DNA of 64,000 nt from Effrenium voratum. Its lineage: Eukaryota; Sar; Dinophyceae; Suessiales; Symbiodiniaceae. The notes below the pieces were generated by a model. It had not been told where the DNA came from. It ran no database searches and saw only the letters and a program-made list of their open reading frames with translations. Positions 20,401-30,950 of this stretch are shown piece after piece. Each line of letters opens with the position of its first letter. The stretch's first letter is position 1. The position numbers and the translations under genes were made by a program. The stretch is taken from the NCBI GenBank assembly GCA_963377175.1, contig CAUJNA010000474.1, forward strand, positions 148,836-212,835, read 5' to 3'.

Positions 20401-22008
20401 GGGGCAGCGGCTCCGGGGCGAGGCGCAGCTGAAGCTCCACGGTGCCGTGCGCCGGGCGGGGCTTTGCAGGAGCCTCGCGAAACAAAGAAACTTGATGTGT
20501 GTTTGCGTGGGATCTTTCCGAGGGACTTCAAGACAGTGTTCCAAATTGAGCTTCAATCTTGTGCCTGTACTAGGTTTTGTCAAGCGCAGACGAGCTTGAG
20601 GGCTGAGTGCATGTGCTGACATCCTATCATGGGCGCCCATTTAATTTTCTATGTGTTCGTTTCCAACACGTTTTTGCTCCTGGCTTTTCAAACGAGGCCG
20701 GGCAGGATTTTTTTTGTCCATAGCGCAGAGATTTTTGCAGTCGCCCTGCAGAGGCCTGAGGCTTGAGGTGGCTAGAAGGCAGCCTTTTTGAATTGTGTCA
20801 ACAGCTAAGTCAAAACCAAATTCCCACTGAGCAATGTTGGGCCTTGTGATTGGAAGATGATATGAGATTGATGGGTGGCCAGCGCACCATCTTGGGGAGG
20901 ACCGGAGTTCGGGGTTGGGGCTGGGTAGTTTTTGCCAAAGGAATCGTGGAATTTGAATGTTTGGAATGCTTCGATACACGGACGGGCGGCGCCTTTTCTT
21001 TAGCTGTCATCCTGCAGCGCCCCGGTCAATTTACTCTGCGATTGTCGTAGCAAAGAGCCAGCCGTCTGAGTGTTGCCTCTTGGCGTCTCTGTGATCCTTT
21101 GAGCTGACAAGGCAGATTTTCATTGAAATGGAAGTCTTGCGCAGCATATGGAAGTCCAGCATGTGTTTTGCAGCTATCTTTTAAGAGGAGGGGGCCGCAA
21201 GTCGACGCGTTGTGGGAATTGCGCCGTTGCCAGCATCGTCATCGACACGGGGCGGAGGCTTGAAGACGGAGCCGCAGTGAGGATGAGGTCCACGACTGTC
21301 GAAAGGCATCCAACAAATGAATCCACCGTGCCCATGGACTTTGGGCACCCTGTCACATCGATATAGACAAGGCACGCCGCCTTCTCTGCTGTGATCAGCG
21401 GAGGCCAGTGCTCAAGCCGTCCGAGTCCGAGGCTGGCCCTTGGCTTCTCTGTGATCCTTGGAATTGACAAGGCTCATTTCCATTGAAGCGGAAGAAGTTG
21501 CGACAACTTGGAATGGACATTTGGCGCAGCGCGGCGCAAGCAGAAGGTTGCTGGAGTTTCAAGTTCGAAGGTGGCTTTCCCACGCATTTCCGTCAACCGA
21601 GCGAGGCTGCGACCCGCTGCATGCCTCAATCTCAGGGACGGCCTTCGTCGCCATGGCAGCCGTGCTTCGGATGCCAGGCACCAGGCCTTCCAAGTCGCTC
21701 GACACCGTAGTCAGCTTTCTCCGGCAACGGCCCAGTGGCCAAGTTGGTCTCTTGCTTCTTTCCATGCGTTGGCCTTTCTGAGCCTTCAGCCAAACAAGCA
21801 ACTCGTTCAGCAGGTCGTGCGCGCAACTCCGTTTCTTTTCTTTCAGACCGTTCAGATTCTTTCTCATCTTGGCGGGGAGAAAGGTGCCTGAATCCTCCAC
21901 CCAGAAGCCTTGCTTGGTGTTGTTGTTGATGCAGCTGGGCGGCCCCAAATTACTTCAGCCTGGGCGCTTTCGTCCCTTCAAGAGGCGCCTCCCCTCGCCA
22001 ATTCCTTC

Positions 22009-22013
22009 ACTTC
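22009..22013 (+). repeat. Target site duplication, left (ACTTC)
   Basis: ACTTC directly before the left LTR is repeated at 52583-52587. An uninterrupted host copy (around 55012-55040) reads CCTTCACTTCCGTCGCATCG, giving the empty site. Confidence 0.85.
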
Positions 22014-22431
22014 TGTTTTTGGGGGCATGCAAATTCATCATAGCATGTTTCAACGCCACAGCCAATGCGCTGCTTTGGCTCAAGTTTTGCATCCGGCATT
22101 CATCGTTCGCCATCTCGGCGGGAAAAGTTCACGGCGCATCTGCACACCGGCCGCGTGGCTTCGCGACCGTTGTGTTTGGGGCGGTGTTCTTTGTCCTGGA
22201 GGTGGGTCGGGCTATTGTTTGGGGTGCGCTGCTTCTGCTCGCTTTGCGCTGTGCTGTGCTTCTGCTTGGTTCCTTCTTGTTACAAACGAGGCACCCCTTT
22301 TGGTTCGTGTTAGTGCCGGCCGGGGGCAACCGCTTTGCCCTTGGGACGGGGGGGGATAAGGTGGTCTCTTCTTGTTGGTGGGTTAGGGCCTGTTTTATCC
22401 ATCCCGAAACTCTGTTTCAAACCCTTTCGCA
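22014..22431 (+). repeat. 5' LTR
   Basis: Starts TGTTTTTGGGGGCATGC and ends CCCTTTCGCA. It matches the 3' LTR (52123-52582) with about five substitutions and lacks 42 bp present there; the missing part lies between two GCTTTGC copies near 22240, so it is explained by slippage or short-repeat recombination. It contains TTTGGCTCAAG at 22074-22084, the last 11 bases of the dinoflagellate spliced leader. Open frames inside it are by-products of GC composition. Confidence 0.92.
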
Positions 22432-22452
22432 GGTTATCAGCCGTAGGATTCG
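22432..22452 (+). promoter_or_regulatory. Candidate primer-binding site
   Basis: Directly after the LTR the sequence GGTTATCAGCCGTAGGATTC begins. Its reverse complement starts CGAATCC (T-loop/T-stem-like) and ends ATAACC, as expected for a tRNA 3' end, but spacing is one base off a standard tRNA and I cannot name the primer tRNA. Confidence 0.4.
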
Positions 22453-22528
22453 TCCTCGGTTGGCACCGCGAACCCCTTTTTAATAACAACCCTGCAGGCG
22501 CCGTTTTCCATAGGCTACTGTAGGTCTC

Positions 22529-24066
22529 ATGGCGGAAATCACTGAGGATGGACCTCATGTGGTGACCGATGAGTGGGTTCTCGGCCAGGCCGGAATCTTG
22601 GACGTTGTGAATGACGGCCAGGTGCCCGGACAGCCGATGTTTTCGGGTCCTGACTTTTTGTCAGACCACACTTTCTCCGAAGCAATGCCTTCAGAGAGGT
22701 CCAGTGCTACTCGCACTGATGATCTATCGTCTAATGCCTCAAGAGCTAATCGCTCTCAGGTTCGTGGGACTAGTCGTCCTGACCATGATGATTCCGTCTC
22801 AGGACGTGATGATGACGAGCCCGGTATTTGCACCTGGAGCTCAGTCCTCATCTTTCCCCGAGCTGATGAATATTGGTCAGTCCGAGGTTCGTGACTCCCG
22901 AGGCAGCAGTAGACCTGTGCCAACCAGTAGCATAGCTTTTCAAGTGCTCGGTAATCCCGAACCTGGTAAATCCAGTGGAGTTGCATTTGATGTTCATCTG
23001 CCAACCGAATCCGGTGGGCTAGATTGGAGAGCCTCATGGCCCAACGACGGAAACATTTTTGGCATGGATTTCGCCGCATGGATGCCAGGGCCACCCGCCC
23101 CGTCATCTTTCCCGCAATTCCAAAGCCCAAAACGGGCTGCTGGAAGCGATGAATTCATGCTGCCGTTGTCGATTGAGAATCTCAATCCTGATGTGGCCAG
23201 CCGTAACGTCAGGCCAAGGCCGTCGGTAAACCCGACCATGAGGAACATGTCCCCTCCCCCAGGACTTTCAGGATTTGAGAGCCCTAGGGAGCGAAACATT
23301 GTAGACAGTCCTACCCCAAGCAAGCGATCAAGGTCAAATTCGACTGGAAGAGGAATGGATCGGGAAACTGCCCACAGGGGAAACCCCAGTACGCGGGACT
23401 CAGGACGCGGTCGATCAGGTGACCCAGCGTCGATCATTGGTAGGGACCCGCTAAACGCGGACACACTAGTTAACGTGCTTGATGGGATCGAAGCGTTCCA
23501 GGAGGAATTTGGTAAGTCGTCGAGTGGCTCGAGCGTACAAAGTTTTCGCCCTACGCCCAATGCGGCCTCCTTTTTCGCTTTGGACAACATGGACGGGGCC
23601 AATGTTCCAATAGAATCTGAGTCCATGATGGCATCAAGTTCTAGTCGCAATCACACCATCAGTAATGCCACTGATATTGAATCAATGTCTGAATCTAGAG
23701 TGTCCAATGCGACCGATTTGAATGACATTGTCATTGCTGACTCGTGGCCAAAGGCCTGGGCATGACACAACCTTCGGCGGTTCGTGATGCTAGGAGATCT
23801 GCGCCGTATCAGAGTCAATCTCCTAATCGGAGTGAGTTCCCACGGCCATCAACGGCCGTACAGGATGATTTCAGAACTCCTCCAAAATCTAATCCAATCA
23901 TGAGTGATCTGTCCACTCCTCGGGACCGTGGATATAGGCGTAGCCCCATGGGCGAAGATCAGCCCAATGAGGTTGCTGATCTTGTCACGGCCCTTGAAAG
24001 AGGGCCAACGCGTCCAAGTGAACAATACATGTACACAGGCTGCAAACGTGTCAATGCAGCTTTCAC
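22529..24066 (+). pseudogene. LTR-element gag-like protein, N-terminal disordered segment
   Basis: The reading starts with MAEITEDGPHVVTDEWVLG about 100 bases after the left LTR, in a normal place for gag. The frame changes near 22857 and 23755. Residues are Ser/Pro/Asp/Arg-rich with low hydrophobicity (SSNASRANRS, KRSRSNSTGRGMD), so mostly disordered. No enzyme motif. Each frame takes over where the previous one stops, suggesting one ancestral protein with single-base indels, or sequence errors. Confidence 0.45.
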
Positions 24067-24800
24067 AAGGGGCTAGGGACGTCGTAGCCGAGCTTGGCCA
24101 GCGAGTCAAGATCACTTCCGATCGTATGACTAGCTTAGGCGATGCCCTGAATGAACGGGCCAGCTACGACGACGTCGCTCGCTCGATCATCCAAGTTCAA
24201 ACTGTTTTTGAGTCTCTTTCTGATCGAGTTGCCGAACTTGTTACTCGTGTTGAAGCAATCGAGAGATCCCTTGTGGAGAGTCAATCCAATCATCCTGCAA
24301 TTGGTGGTGTGAACCTCAAAATCGAGGACTTGTCCGCCAGAATGTGTAACATTGACAGGATGATGCAAAATGCCGAGCAGTGTTGGGTTACCAACAAGGA
24401 AGGCATAAAATGGATTAAGGACCAACTCTGCGAAACGCAGACCAATTTAGAGGTCAAATCGAGGGACTGCAAGTCCTACACGGACAAGCAGAATACTCAT
24501 AACATGGCTGTTTCGACTACACTCAACAGCAAACTTGAGCAGATGCTCAACGTGCTATATAGCACGGCCCAGAAAATTTCAAAGTACTCGAGGCAAGCAT
24601 CGAGTAGTGGATTGAATGATCACGCAGGAGGAAGGCGTGCCACTTCCCGTACTCCGGATAAGCGGCCACCTCCGCCTAGCCCTCCTGACAATGATCCTCC
24701 ACCACCGCCTCCTCCTGACCGGCAAAGCCCGGGAGGAGGGGGGAAGAAGAGTGCTGCTGGTGGAAATCCTGGCGATGCTGGTGAACCCAGATGTAAGTAA
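24030..24800 (+). pseudogene. LTR-element coiled-coil segment with polyproline linker
   Basis: A continuous helix-forming region of about 170 residues with heptad spacing (DVVAELGQRVKITSDRMTSL; RVAELVTRVEAIERSL; LEQMLNVLYSTAQKI) is followed by a Pro-rich linker (PPPPSPPDN, PPPPPPPDR) and a Gly-rich end. A coiled coil could drive multimerisation of a gag-like shell protein. The frame then shifts into the Cys-rich module near 24790. Confidence 0.5.
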
Positions 24801-25550
24801 ATACATGGGTGATGGGCGCATCCACCTCGTTGCTGAATTTCGTTGTAAGGGATGCAAAGGTGCGATTTGCGAGTACTGTTTCTCGTTCAAGGAGGATCTA
24901 TGTGAAGAATGCTCCCGTGACGGACCCCGATGCGGTGTCTGTAGGGAGAGTTCATTCTTGACCAAGGGAATTAACTGTCAATTTGTAAAACCTACTACTG
25001 CACTAGGCATTCAGCTGGACAGGATGACTACAGGAGATTTGGATTCGTCAAGGGACCCTGTTGTCTTGACGAAAGCAGGAGGAGAAGGGACCCCGATGCT
25101 ACTCGGATCAGGAATAGGTCCCCTACACCGCGCCTGAGACGAACCCTATACTCACCGCCTCTGCGACTGGCGAGCTCTCAGGGTGCCCCAAAAGCAGCCC
25201 TGGATAAGCGTGAAACCGGGTATTACCCAGGATACGATCCTAATGGTGCAAGACCGAAGGATCCTTCAGGTCTTGACCCGCCAATCATGCGTGGTCCTGA
25301 TCCTCCCGACAGGAATTGTCGTATGTGTAATCGGGACATTCCTGACCCTAGCAAAATTGAGGATTGTAGGATATGCATGAAAAGGGCATGTGACATTTGC
25401 ATTCCAAAGGCTACTCGCCTATGCCCTGTGTGTGCAATGTCTATATCGGTAGTTCGCAGGTCCCACAGCACCTTTTCGGAACAGGAGGTGGCGGATACAG
25501 TGGCCACCAGGATCCGAACTGTACAGCTGCAACCAAGTGTATTCCAATAG
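24790..25550 (+). pseudogene. LTR-element double Cys-rich (B-box/RING-like) module
   Basis: Two adjacent Cys arrays appear in different frames. The first (24790-25137) reads FRCKGCKGAICEYCFSFK, then LCEECSRDGPRCGVC, four CxxC-type pairs. The second (25287-25550) reads RNCRMCNRDIPDP, then DCRICMKRACDIC and RLCPVC. Spacing is compatible with two cross-braced zinc-binding folds of the B-box/FYVE/RING sort, but the exact family is not clear. This replaces the CCHC knuckle one would expect in a gag protein, so RNA or protein binding is possible. Confidence 0.5.
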
Positions 25551-26296
25551 ATCTTCCGTCGGAACCCGACGCGGCTGGACTGAGGGTATGGATAGCCAAT
25601 ATGAAGGAAGCTGTTAGCAATGCCTACAGCTATGATGGACTTTACGTCATCAATTGGCTAACTGAAGTTGAAAAGGCAAAGTCCTTTGAAGAACTGAATG
25701 GAGAGTGTAGATATCACGTTCTTGAAGCTAGGTTCAATGCAGCCATTCGAAAGTGCGTTGCAATCATGGACAAGATAAATCGTCTCACCGAGGCTGCTCA
25801 ACGCGCCAACAACCGTATCAAGAGTAGGCAGATCCTGTGGCTCTTATACGACCACTTGAGAACTGCAAACATTGGAGAGCAATCATTTAGAATAATTGAG
25901 CTCTCGAACCTGCGGTGTAGCGTTTCGACTTTCTATGCAGAGGAGGAACGACTCGAGCGGTTCATCGCGAAGTGGGACCACATTCTTGCGGGCCTCGATG
26001 AACCGTTGACCGAACAGGTGAAACGGTCGCTATTCAGTGAGAAGGTTAGACACCTCAACTGTTTAGCGCATGATATCAGGGAATGGGATAGAAACATATC
26101 CAACCCTGATGTTTGTAGCTATGAGTGGCTTCGCGCTCGTTGTAGAAACGAGATCGACCGCTGGAGAGTTCCTAGGAATCAAGTCAATATGCACAAGGAT
26201 TTTTACGAGCGAACTCCGTCCAGGGACAGAGCCCAGAAACCTGGTGCTCCTGGCCCTCCTGTCAGGAGGCGGTCGCCATTTGGGGATTCTCAGTGA
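25480..26296 (+). pseudogene. LTR-element helical domain, capsid-like by position
   Basis: About 260 residues, strongly helical, with regularly spaced Leu/Ile/Trp (VWIANMKEAVSNAYSYDG, YVINWLTEVEKAKSF, ILAGLDEPLTEQVKRSLF, CLAHDIREWDR). The pattern of amphipathic helices recalls retroelement capsid domains, but I see no major homology region motif. A basic Pro-rich end follows. Downstream frames (to about 26495) continue with Arg/Pro-rich sequence. Confidence 0.35.
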
Positions 26297-26442
26297 TCAA
26301 AGAAAGAAGAATGGTAATACCCCGAGTCGGATAGATATTCTCCGAGGAATCGGGATCAGGACAGGAGGCGAACGCCCTGCCCCAGGGGCGAAGCTCCAAG
26401 GAGGCCTAGATCTACGTCACCCGGTGCTCCGGCAATCGATGC

Positions 26443-27399
26443 ATGCAGGAGCAGTGGACGACCATCAGGACAAAGCTCCCGGCCAAGACTGGTGAATACG
26501 CACTGGAGGTCGTGGAGGTTGACGAGGAGAGTTCGATATCTGAACTCCTTCGCACGGTGGTCGGGCCCAAGCTTGCGGACCCGGTGCACGCCGGTGCGCC
26601 TGCAAAGGCGAAGGATGACATATTCGTCATCTTCACCAAATGCGTGCGGTTGACCGAGTGGCTCAAATTTGAGAACACGTACGGTCCCAACCCCGAAGCG
26701 GGTAGGATCATCGATGAAAGCATCGATGCGTTGAAGGCATTCGCCAACAAAGGTGGGCGAAGCCAGGCGCCGACAATAGTCTTGTCTGGCCCTGGATTTG
26801 TTTGGCATGGCACGTCCATGCAAAACGTTGCAACTGCATTTTTCAGGAAATGCCGCGATGCCGGCTTTCCCGCCTACCCGTCCAATGCGATGTGGTTTGG
26901 CTGCTCAAAGAAGAGCTCAAACGGTGGTGTCGTCGGCATCGAAAGAGGCGGACACCAATTCATAGGTCTTGTGTCGGCTTTTACCGACCTGACCTCGATC
27001 CTGAGGCGCGAATACGCCTTGAGTGGTGAGATCCAGGAAACCCTGGCAATTGCCATGAACTACTTGGTCGAAGAGGGCAAATTGGTGAATCCACCAGAGT
27101 CCTACTTCAGTGCCGTTAAAATGTGCGGGGCCAAACGTGCCTCACGCCGGTGCATCGGTGGTCCACTTCCGAGGATACACCATGGGCGGAGGTTATCTCT
27201 GGCCCCAGAGCGGTCCGGTGGCCAAGGCGCCAGGACACGTTCAGTGTCGGCCAATGCGCCTAGAACAACCAGTGCACGGAATTCGGATCCTCAGTCTGCG
27301 CCAAGCTCCAATGCGGGCGGTGGGCAGCAGACTATGGCCCAACGCGTCCAGTCCTCAACTCCACCTGCAACAGGTAAGCAGAGGCTGGGCCATGGCTAA
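26443..27399 (+). pseudogene. LTR-element domain of unknown fold (VWHGTSMQNV motif)
   Basis: An open frame of 318 codons, the longest clean globular region in the left half. It contains TIVLSGPGFVWHGTSMQNVA and later GHQFIGLVSAFTDLTSI. The G-x-x-W-H-G-T-S pattern superficially recalls the first motif of ADP-ribosyltransferase folds (H-G-T), and a similar HGT motif occurs in the nested element, but the other catalytic motifs are not evident. The C-terminal 90 residues are Ser/Arg/Gly-rich and disordered. Confidence 0.35.
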
Positions 27400-28042
27400 T
27401 TTTGGTCAATCGGCCGCTAATCGCAGTCTTTCACCCACCCACAAGGGAACCCCCTTAAAACCAACACCTGCGTGTGGGTATACCCCATCCACGTCTGGTG
27501 CTCCGACGAAATCTGGCGGCCAAAGAGTTGCCTTGAAGCTCAACACTGGGAGGCAGATTTTTGTGGCTAAGCCCAAACCTCCAGAGCTTCCCAAAGACGC
27601 ATATGGTGATGATTTCCCGACTCTATCTGGGCGTGAAACCGCCAACAGATGGGGTGGTGGAATCGCCAAGCGTGCCGGTGGAGTGCCGCCTAAGGAGGGG
27701 GGACCGGTGTCAGTCCAGTCCTCGCCCACTGGCCCTCCGCCAAAGAGCGCAGTTCCGGCCCAAGGTCGATGCGCCTAAGGTCGCAAGTATGCCAGTGCCC
27801 AAAGCGGCAGGCGCTGATGCTGCCAGCACTGGTGGCACAGGGGGATGCGTTTCGTAGATAGTGGGATCACGCACCCTCGGCCTCAGGTTCCGCCGAGAGC
27901 TATTAGGAGCGCTCCGGCTGGTCCTTCCATGCAGGCAAAGCCCTGTAAGGGGAGCTGCAACCCGGACAGGGGGGCAATGCTCCAAGAGTTACCGGCGAGG
28001 ACAATCCTCAGCCGGAGGATAATACCCCATCTCTGTTGACCG
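27394..28042 (+). pseudogene. LTR-element Pro/Gly/Lys-rich linker region
   Basis: Frames 27110-27778 and 27561-27857 read as low-complexity Pro, Gly, Ser and Lys (for example LPKDAYGDDFPTLSG within otherwise disordered sequence). Stops and shifts are frequent. Likely a flexible connector of the same long protein. Confidence 0.35.
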
Positions 28043-29437
28043 ATGCGTCAACGGGGGTATCATCCTGAAGTGTCCAAACCTGCGGGCCAGGACACGCAGT
28101 CTGCGCCTGCGGATGCAGGTGGGGTCAAACGCGCATCACCCAGCCAAGGCGCTGGGGGAAGCGGTGGCGGGGCTCGGGACGATGCTCCTACATCCCCGGC
28201 CGATGAACCGCCGGGCGACGATGACCCTATGGGCGGGAACAACGCCGGTGGCGGTGGACCCAGTCCTCCCGGCGACGACGGTGATCCACCCGATCCCGAC
28301 GATCCAGAATTCGGCCCAGAATCCGAATATTTTGCACCCGCTGCAAGCGCTGATGCTTGCATTGTTGTGCATTTCCTGTACAGGAGAGCAGGCTTCTCGC
28401 CAGCTGTGGCGGCATGGAGGAACGGGGCATGGCCAAGGCGCCTCCTCCGTCCCGACAAGGCGGAGTCTACTGAGACTGCCCTCGCTCTCTCCCTCTGTGG
28501 CAAGAGCTCACAGAGGATGCCTTTTTCCAGATGCTGGACGATGCTTCAGTAATCGACCGCCGGTTCGGTGAATACGACTGGCACTTTTTGTCAAAAGTCG
28601 TCGTGTCCGACACGATGAATGCAGATGAAATTCATCATGCAGGAGCCAAAGCGCTCGCCGAATGGGCTGAGGAAAATCTTGGTCCATTGTCGATTGCCCT
28701 TCAGGCGGGTCTAGTCGACCGGTACCGACAAATGCACCCCAATAGGGAGGCAGCAAATGAATCATGCGTCAGTTTGAGGAGGCGATACGCTCCCCGCCCT
28801 TCTCGGATGATCAATCCAATTCGAATCAAATCTCGGCTGACGTAATCCGTGGCCGGGAGATCCGTTTAGGGTTCACCATGCCCGATTCCCAATTCGGGGA
28901 TGATGAGGTTTATGCGCAGGACCCGACGTGGACCGTCGAGTACTGCAACTTCTACAAAGCGGCCGCAAATCTGTGGCGCGCGCGATCGTGTTTGCGCGAA
29001 GCCGCACAATGCATGGCCGAAACAGGGTACATTCACCCTCAGATGGCTGCAGCCATCGCGGCGACCGAAAAGGTCGAAAGGTTCTGCAACGTGCTTCGAG
29101 CAGCCAACCGCTATGCCGGGTTGGGCTCGTATCGTTTTAATGACATCGTAGGCAGAAACCTGCTCGGTGGATACGACGCATGGAGGACTGCTCTCAAGGC
29201 AGAGGATCATCCTGAATTCTTGGCCCGAGAGGTCGAGGATGTTTTCCGTTCCTACTGCGCAGGTCTCGCGAGGTCAGATAATTTTGACCTCAGGGCTTGT
29301 GTCATGAAGCCGGAACCGGCACCCAAGGCGGAGCCGGCCCCCAAAATGAAACCACCTCCTCAGGGTGTTGTAGCTAGCAAGAGCCACCCTAGGCGGTCCG
29401 CACCTGCAGTGCATCCTGGCTCAGCTCACACCGCCAA
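28043..29437 (+). pseudogene. LTR-element acidic linker followed by helical domain
   Basis: The first 130 codons are Asp/Pro/Gly-rich (DEPPGDDDPMGGNNAGGGG; PSPPGDDGDPPDPDDPEFGP). A helical region follows, read in two frames (28531-28760 and 28764-29430), with LSKVVVSDTMNADEIHHAGA, YCNFYKAAANLWRARSCLRE and TEKVERFCNVLRAANRYAG. An Ala/Pro/Lys stretch (EPAPKAEPAPKMKPPP) closes it. No catalytic motif. The alternation of disordered and helical blocks resembles a structural scaffold rather than an enzyme. Confidence 0.4.
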
Positions 29438-30123
29438 GTGTCAGGTTCGTATGCAGGCAAAGCCCGTACAAAAGAATCTCCCATTAAGATTCCCGAGCCG
29501 CCAATGGGCGGGGCAAGTGGGAGCGGGCAATCGTCTGCGATGGACGTGGACAATGAAGGGAGTAGGGGTGATGGCAAGAAGAACAAGGCACCCAAAGAGG
29601 CGGCCAAAGCGTCAAAGGGCGCAGCGCCATCTCCCGCAAAGGCGTCGCAACCGGAGGCCCAATGCGGCTTCTTGGATGCGACGCTCATTAGCGATGTGCG
29701 GGAACGTGATAGGGATATTCCCGATGACGAATATTCTCCTACCAACGTGTGCATTTTTCCCGAGTCCTGGGAAGACGCTATGCCGTCCTCAGTGACTACC
29801 GCACCGCGGGATTATGAGCAACTCAGAAATGAGCTCATGGGAATCCAGAAAATCCTGGACTCTCCGGCTCTGGTTGACCTCGATGAGGTCGACCTAAACG
29901 AACTGGGCGAGCCGCCCAGGGAGTATATCTCGGACGAAGACTTCGAAAGTCACGTCGAGGACGATGGCATTGGGCCATTTGTTGCCAAGTTCTCCGAAAT
30001 GGAGAATAGAGATCTGATTCCCTCAAAGCAGGAGCCGCCGTACTATGAGGCGAAGGCCTGGCGTACGACAAAAGAGGAAATTGAAAGGATGAAACGTTTG
30101 TTTCCTCTCTTCCGCGCCAAAAA
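29438..30123 (+). pseudogene. LTR-element protein segment, 5' half interrupted by the TIR transposon
   Basis: Frame from 29438 reads through DERDRDIPDD-like acidic sequence, DYEQLRNELMGIQKIL, then DLDEVDLNELGEPPREYISD and EEIERMKRLFPLFRAKN, where it meets the TIR element at 30124. The codon phase at 30122-30124 (AAC) equals that at 48740-48742 (AAC), so the gene continues at 48743 once the insertion and one duplication copy are discounted. Function unknown. Confidence 0.6.
30120..30123 (+). repeat. Target duplication at left end of TIR element (AAAA or AAAAC)
   Basis: AAAA here and at 48738-48741. If the outermost C of the left end is assigned to the target, the duplication is AAAAC (5 bp). 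The A-run prevents an exact choice. Confidence 0.6.
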
Positions 30124-30272
30124 CTGGCCGGTCATTAAGGACATGCTTTTTATGCTTTTTTTGGTGCTTTTTTTGGACCGAAAACCTTGTTTTTTCGCGT
30201 GCGCGTTCTTTGTCAAAACAATCCGTTTTTCGGAAGTGTTGTTTTTGCCGAAAATCTTGGGGAGGGAGGGGG
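30124..30272 (+). repeat. Left terminal inverted repeat
   Basis: 149 bp; contains GGACCGAAAACCTTG and GCCGAAAATCTTGGGGAGGG, both present in inverse orientation at 48586-48737. Several T-run length differences and substitutions separate the two ends. Confidence 0.88.
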
Positions 30273-30527
30273 AGAGGGGGGAGGGGGGGAAGAATTTTGG
30301 GATGCGCTCTTACTCCGAGGTGGCTTGAACTTGACTTGCGTTGGTCCCGGTTCGGGCCCCGAAAAGTCGTATACCATTCGGGTCCCGGATTCGGGCTCCG
30401 AAAAGATGTTCCATTTGGGCCCCGGGTTCAAGCTCTAAATTGTTTTCAAGCTGGAAAAACTATTCGTGTTGGCTCCGAAGACTTGTTCAAAATTTGGGCC
30501 GGGTTCAGGCCCCGAAGTTGCCACAGA
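30273..30527. repeat. G-rich tract and subterminal repeats
   Basis: A G/A-rich run (30260-30295) is followed by four or five copies of a short palindromic motif based on TTCGGGCCCCGAA (30352, 30384, 30417, 30510 regions). Subterminal repeats are typical transposase-binding regions. I see no equivalent array at the right end. No gene. Confidence 0.5.
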
Positions 30528-30625
30528 GGGAGCAAGGGACAGTGGCGCAATGGCAGCGCGCCCGAACCAACCTGCGGACCCGCAGTTGGTAGGGAGGTCG
30601 CGGATTCAAATCCCGCTTGCCCCCA
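30528..30625 (+). tRNA. tRNA-like sequence with a hairpin inserted in its anticodon region
   Basis: The D-arm region reads GTGGCGCAATGGCAGCGCG, very close to a eukaryotic B... A-box type D-arm, and the T-arm reads GGTCGCGGATTCAAATCCCG, a near-canonical B box. The 3' end TTGCCCC pairs with GGGAGCAA at the 5' end with one bulge. In place of a normal anticodon arm there is the imperfect hairpin ACCAACCTGCGGACCCGCAG of the element's hairpin family. More likely a tRNA pseudogene or tRNA-derived element than a working tRNA; no anticodon can be assigned. Confidence 0.4.
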
Positions 30626-30950
30626 TCTTTTGCGCAGAGTGACCCTCGGGGGGCTTCAACAATTCAATTGCCGAAAGGAGCTCTGGCGCCTCTGGCAGGC
30701 ATGGCTGGCCTTGTGATGTGGAAGGTCTGAGAAACACATGAACACGCAGTGGCTGTTGAAACTCACGCGGGCTCCTTTTTCAGACTCTCAGCTTTCCCCG
30801 CGACATGTCAATTGCATGTCTCCCCGACCATGTTGCTACTAAGAAGCAAGCAGCAATTGCAGCTTGCAAAAACCACCGTTTGGGAAAACAGCAAGGCATC
30901 CAACTGCGGGGGCGCAGTTGTTTGAACACCTGATCCAATCTGTACTGGAG

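Larger units (their letters stand above)
14001..22013. repeat. Host repeat array, left half: diverged multi-module units with LRR exons
   Basis: No continuous gene is visible. The stretch consists of diverged copies of modules also present at 52.6-64 kb. One module (14001-14600 and 21170-22013) contains CATCCAACAAATGAATCCA and AACTCGTTCAGCAGGTCGTG. Another contains GCCAAAGTCAGACCAAGCTG (15985, 55517 and others). A third follows the LRR exon with ACGAAGCCACTGCTGGGTGT-like sequence (17650, 53630). Six LRR exon copies are listed separately. The array breaks at 22013 exactly where the LTR element begins and resumes after 52587. Confidence 0.75.

Noticed and set aside
22025..22483. Long open frames inside the LTRs (about 150-200 codons)
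   Set aside because: They are present in both LTRs simply because these are copies, have Cys/Leu/Arg-skewed composition and overlap frames on the other strand; treated as non-coding.
26443..27399. ADP-ribosyltransferase domain in the LTR element
   Set aside because: Only an HGT-like motif is present; the tyrosine and glutamate motifs cannot be placed, so the domain is left unnamed.
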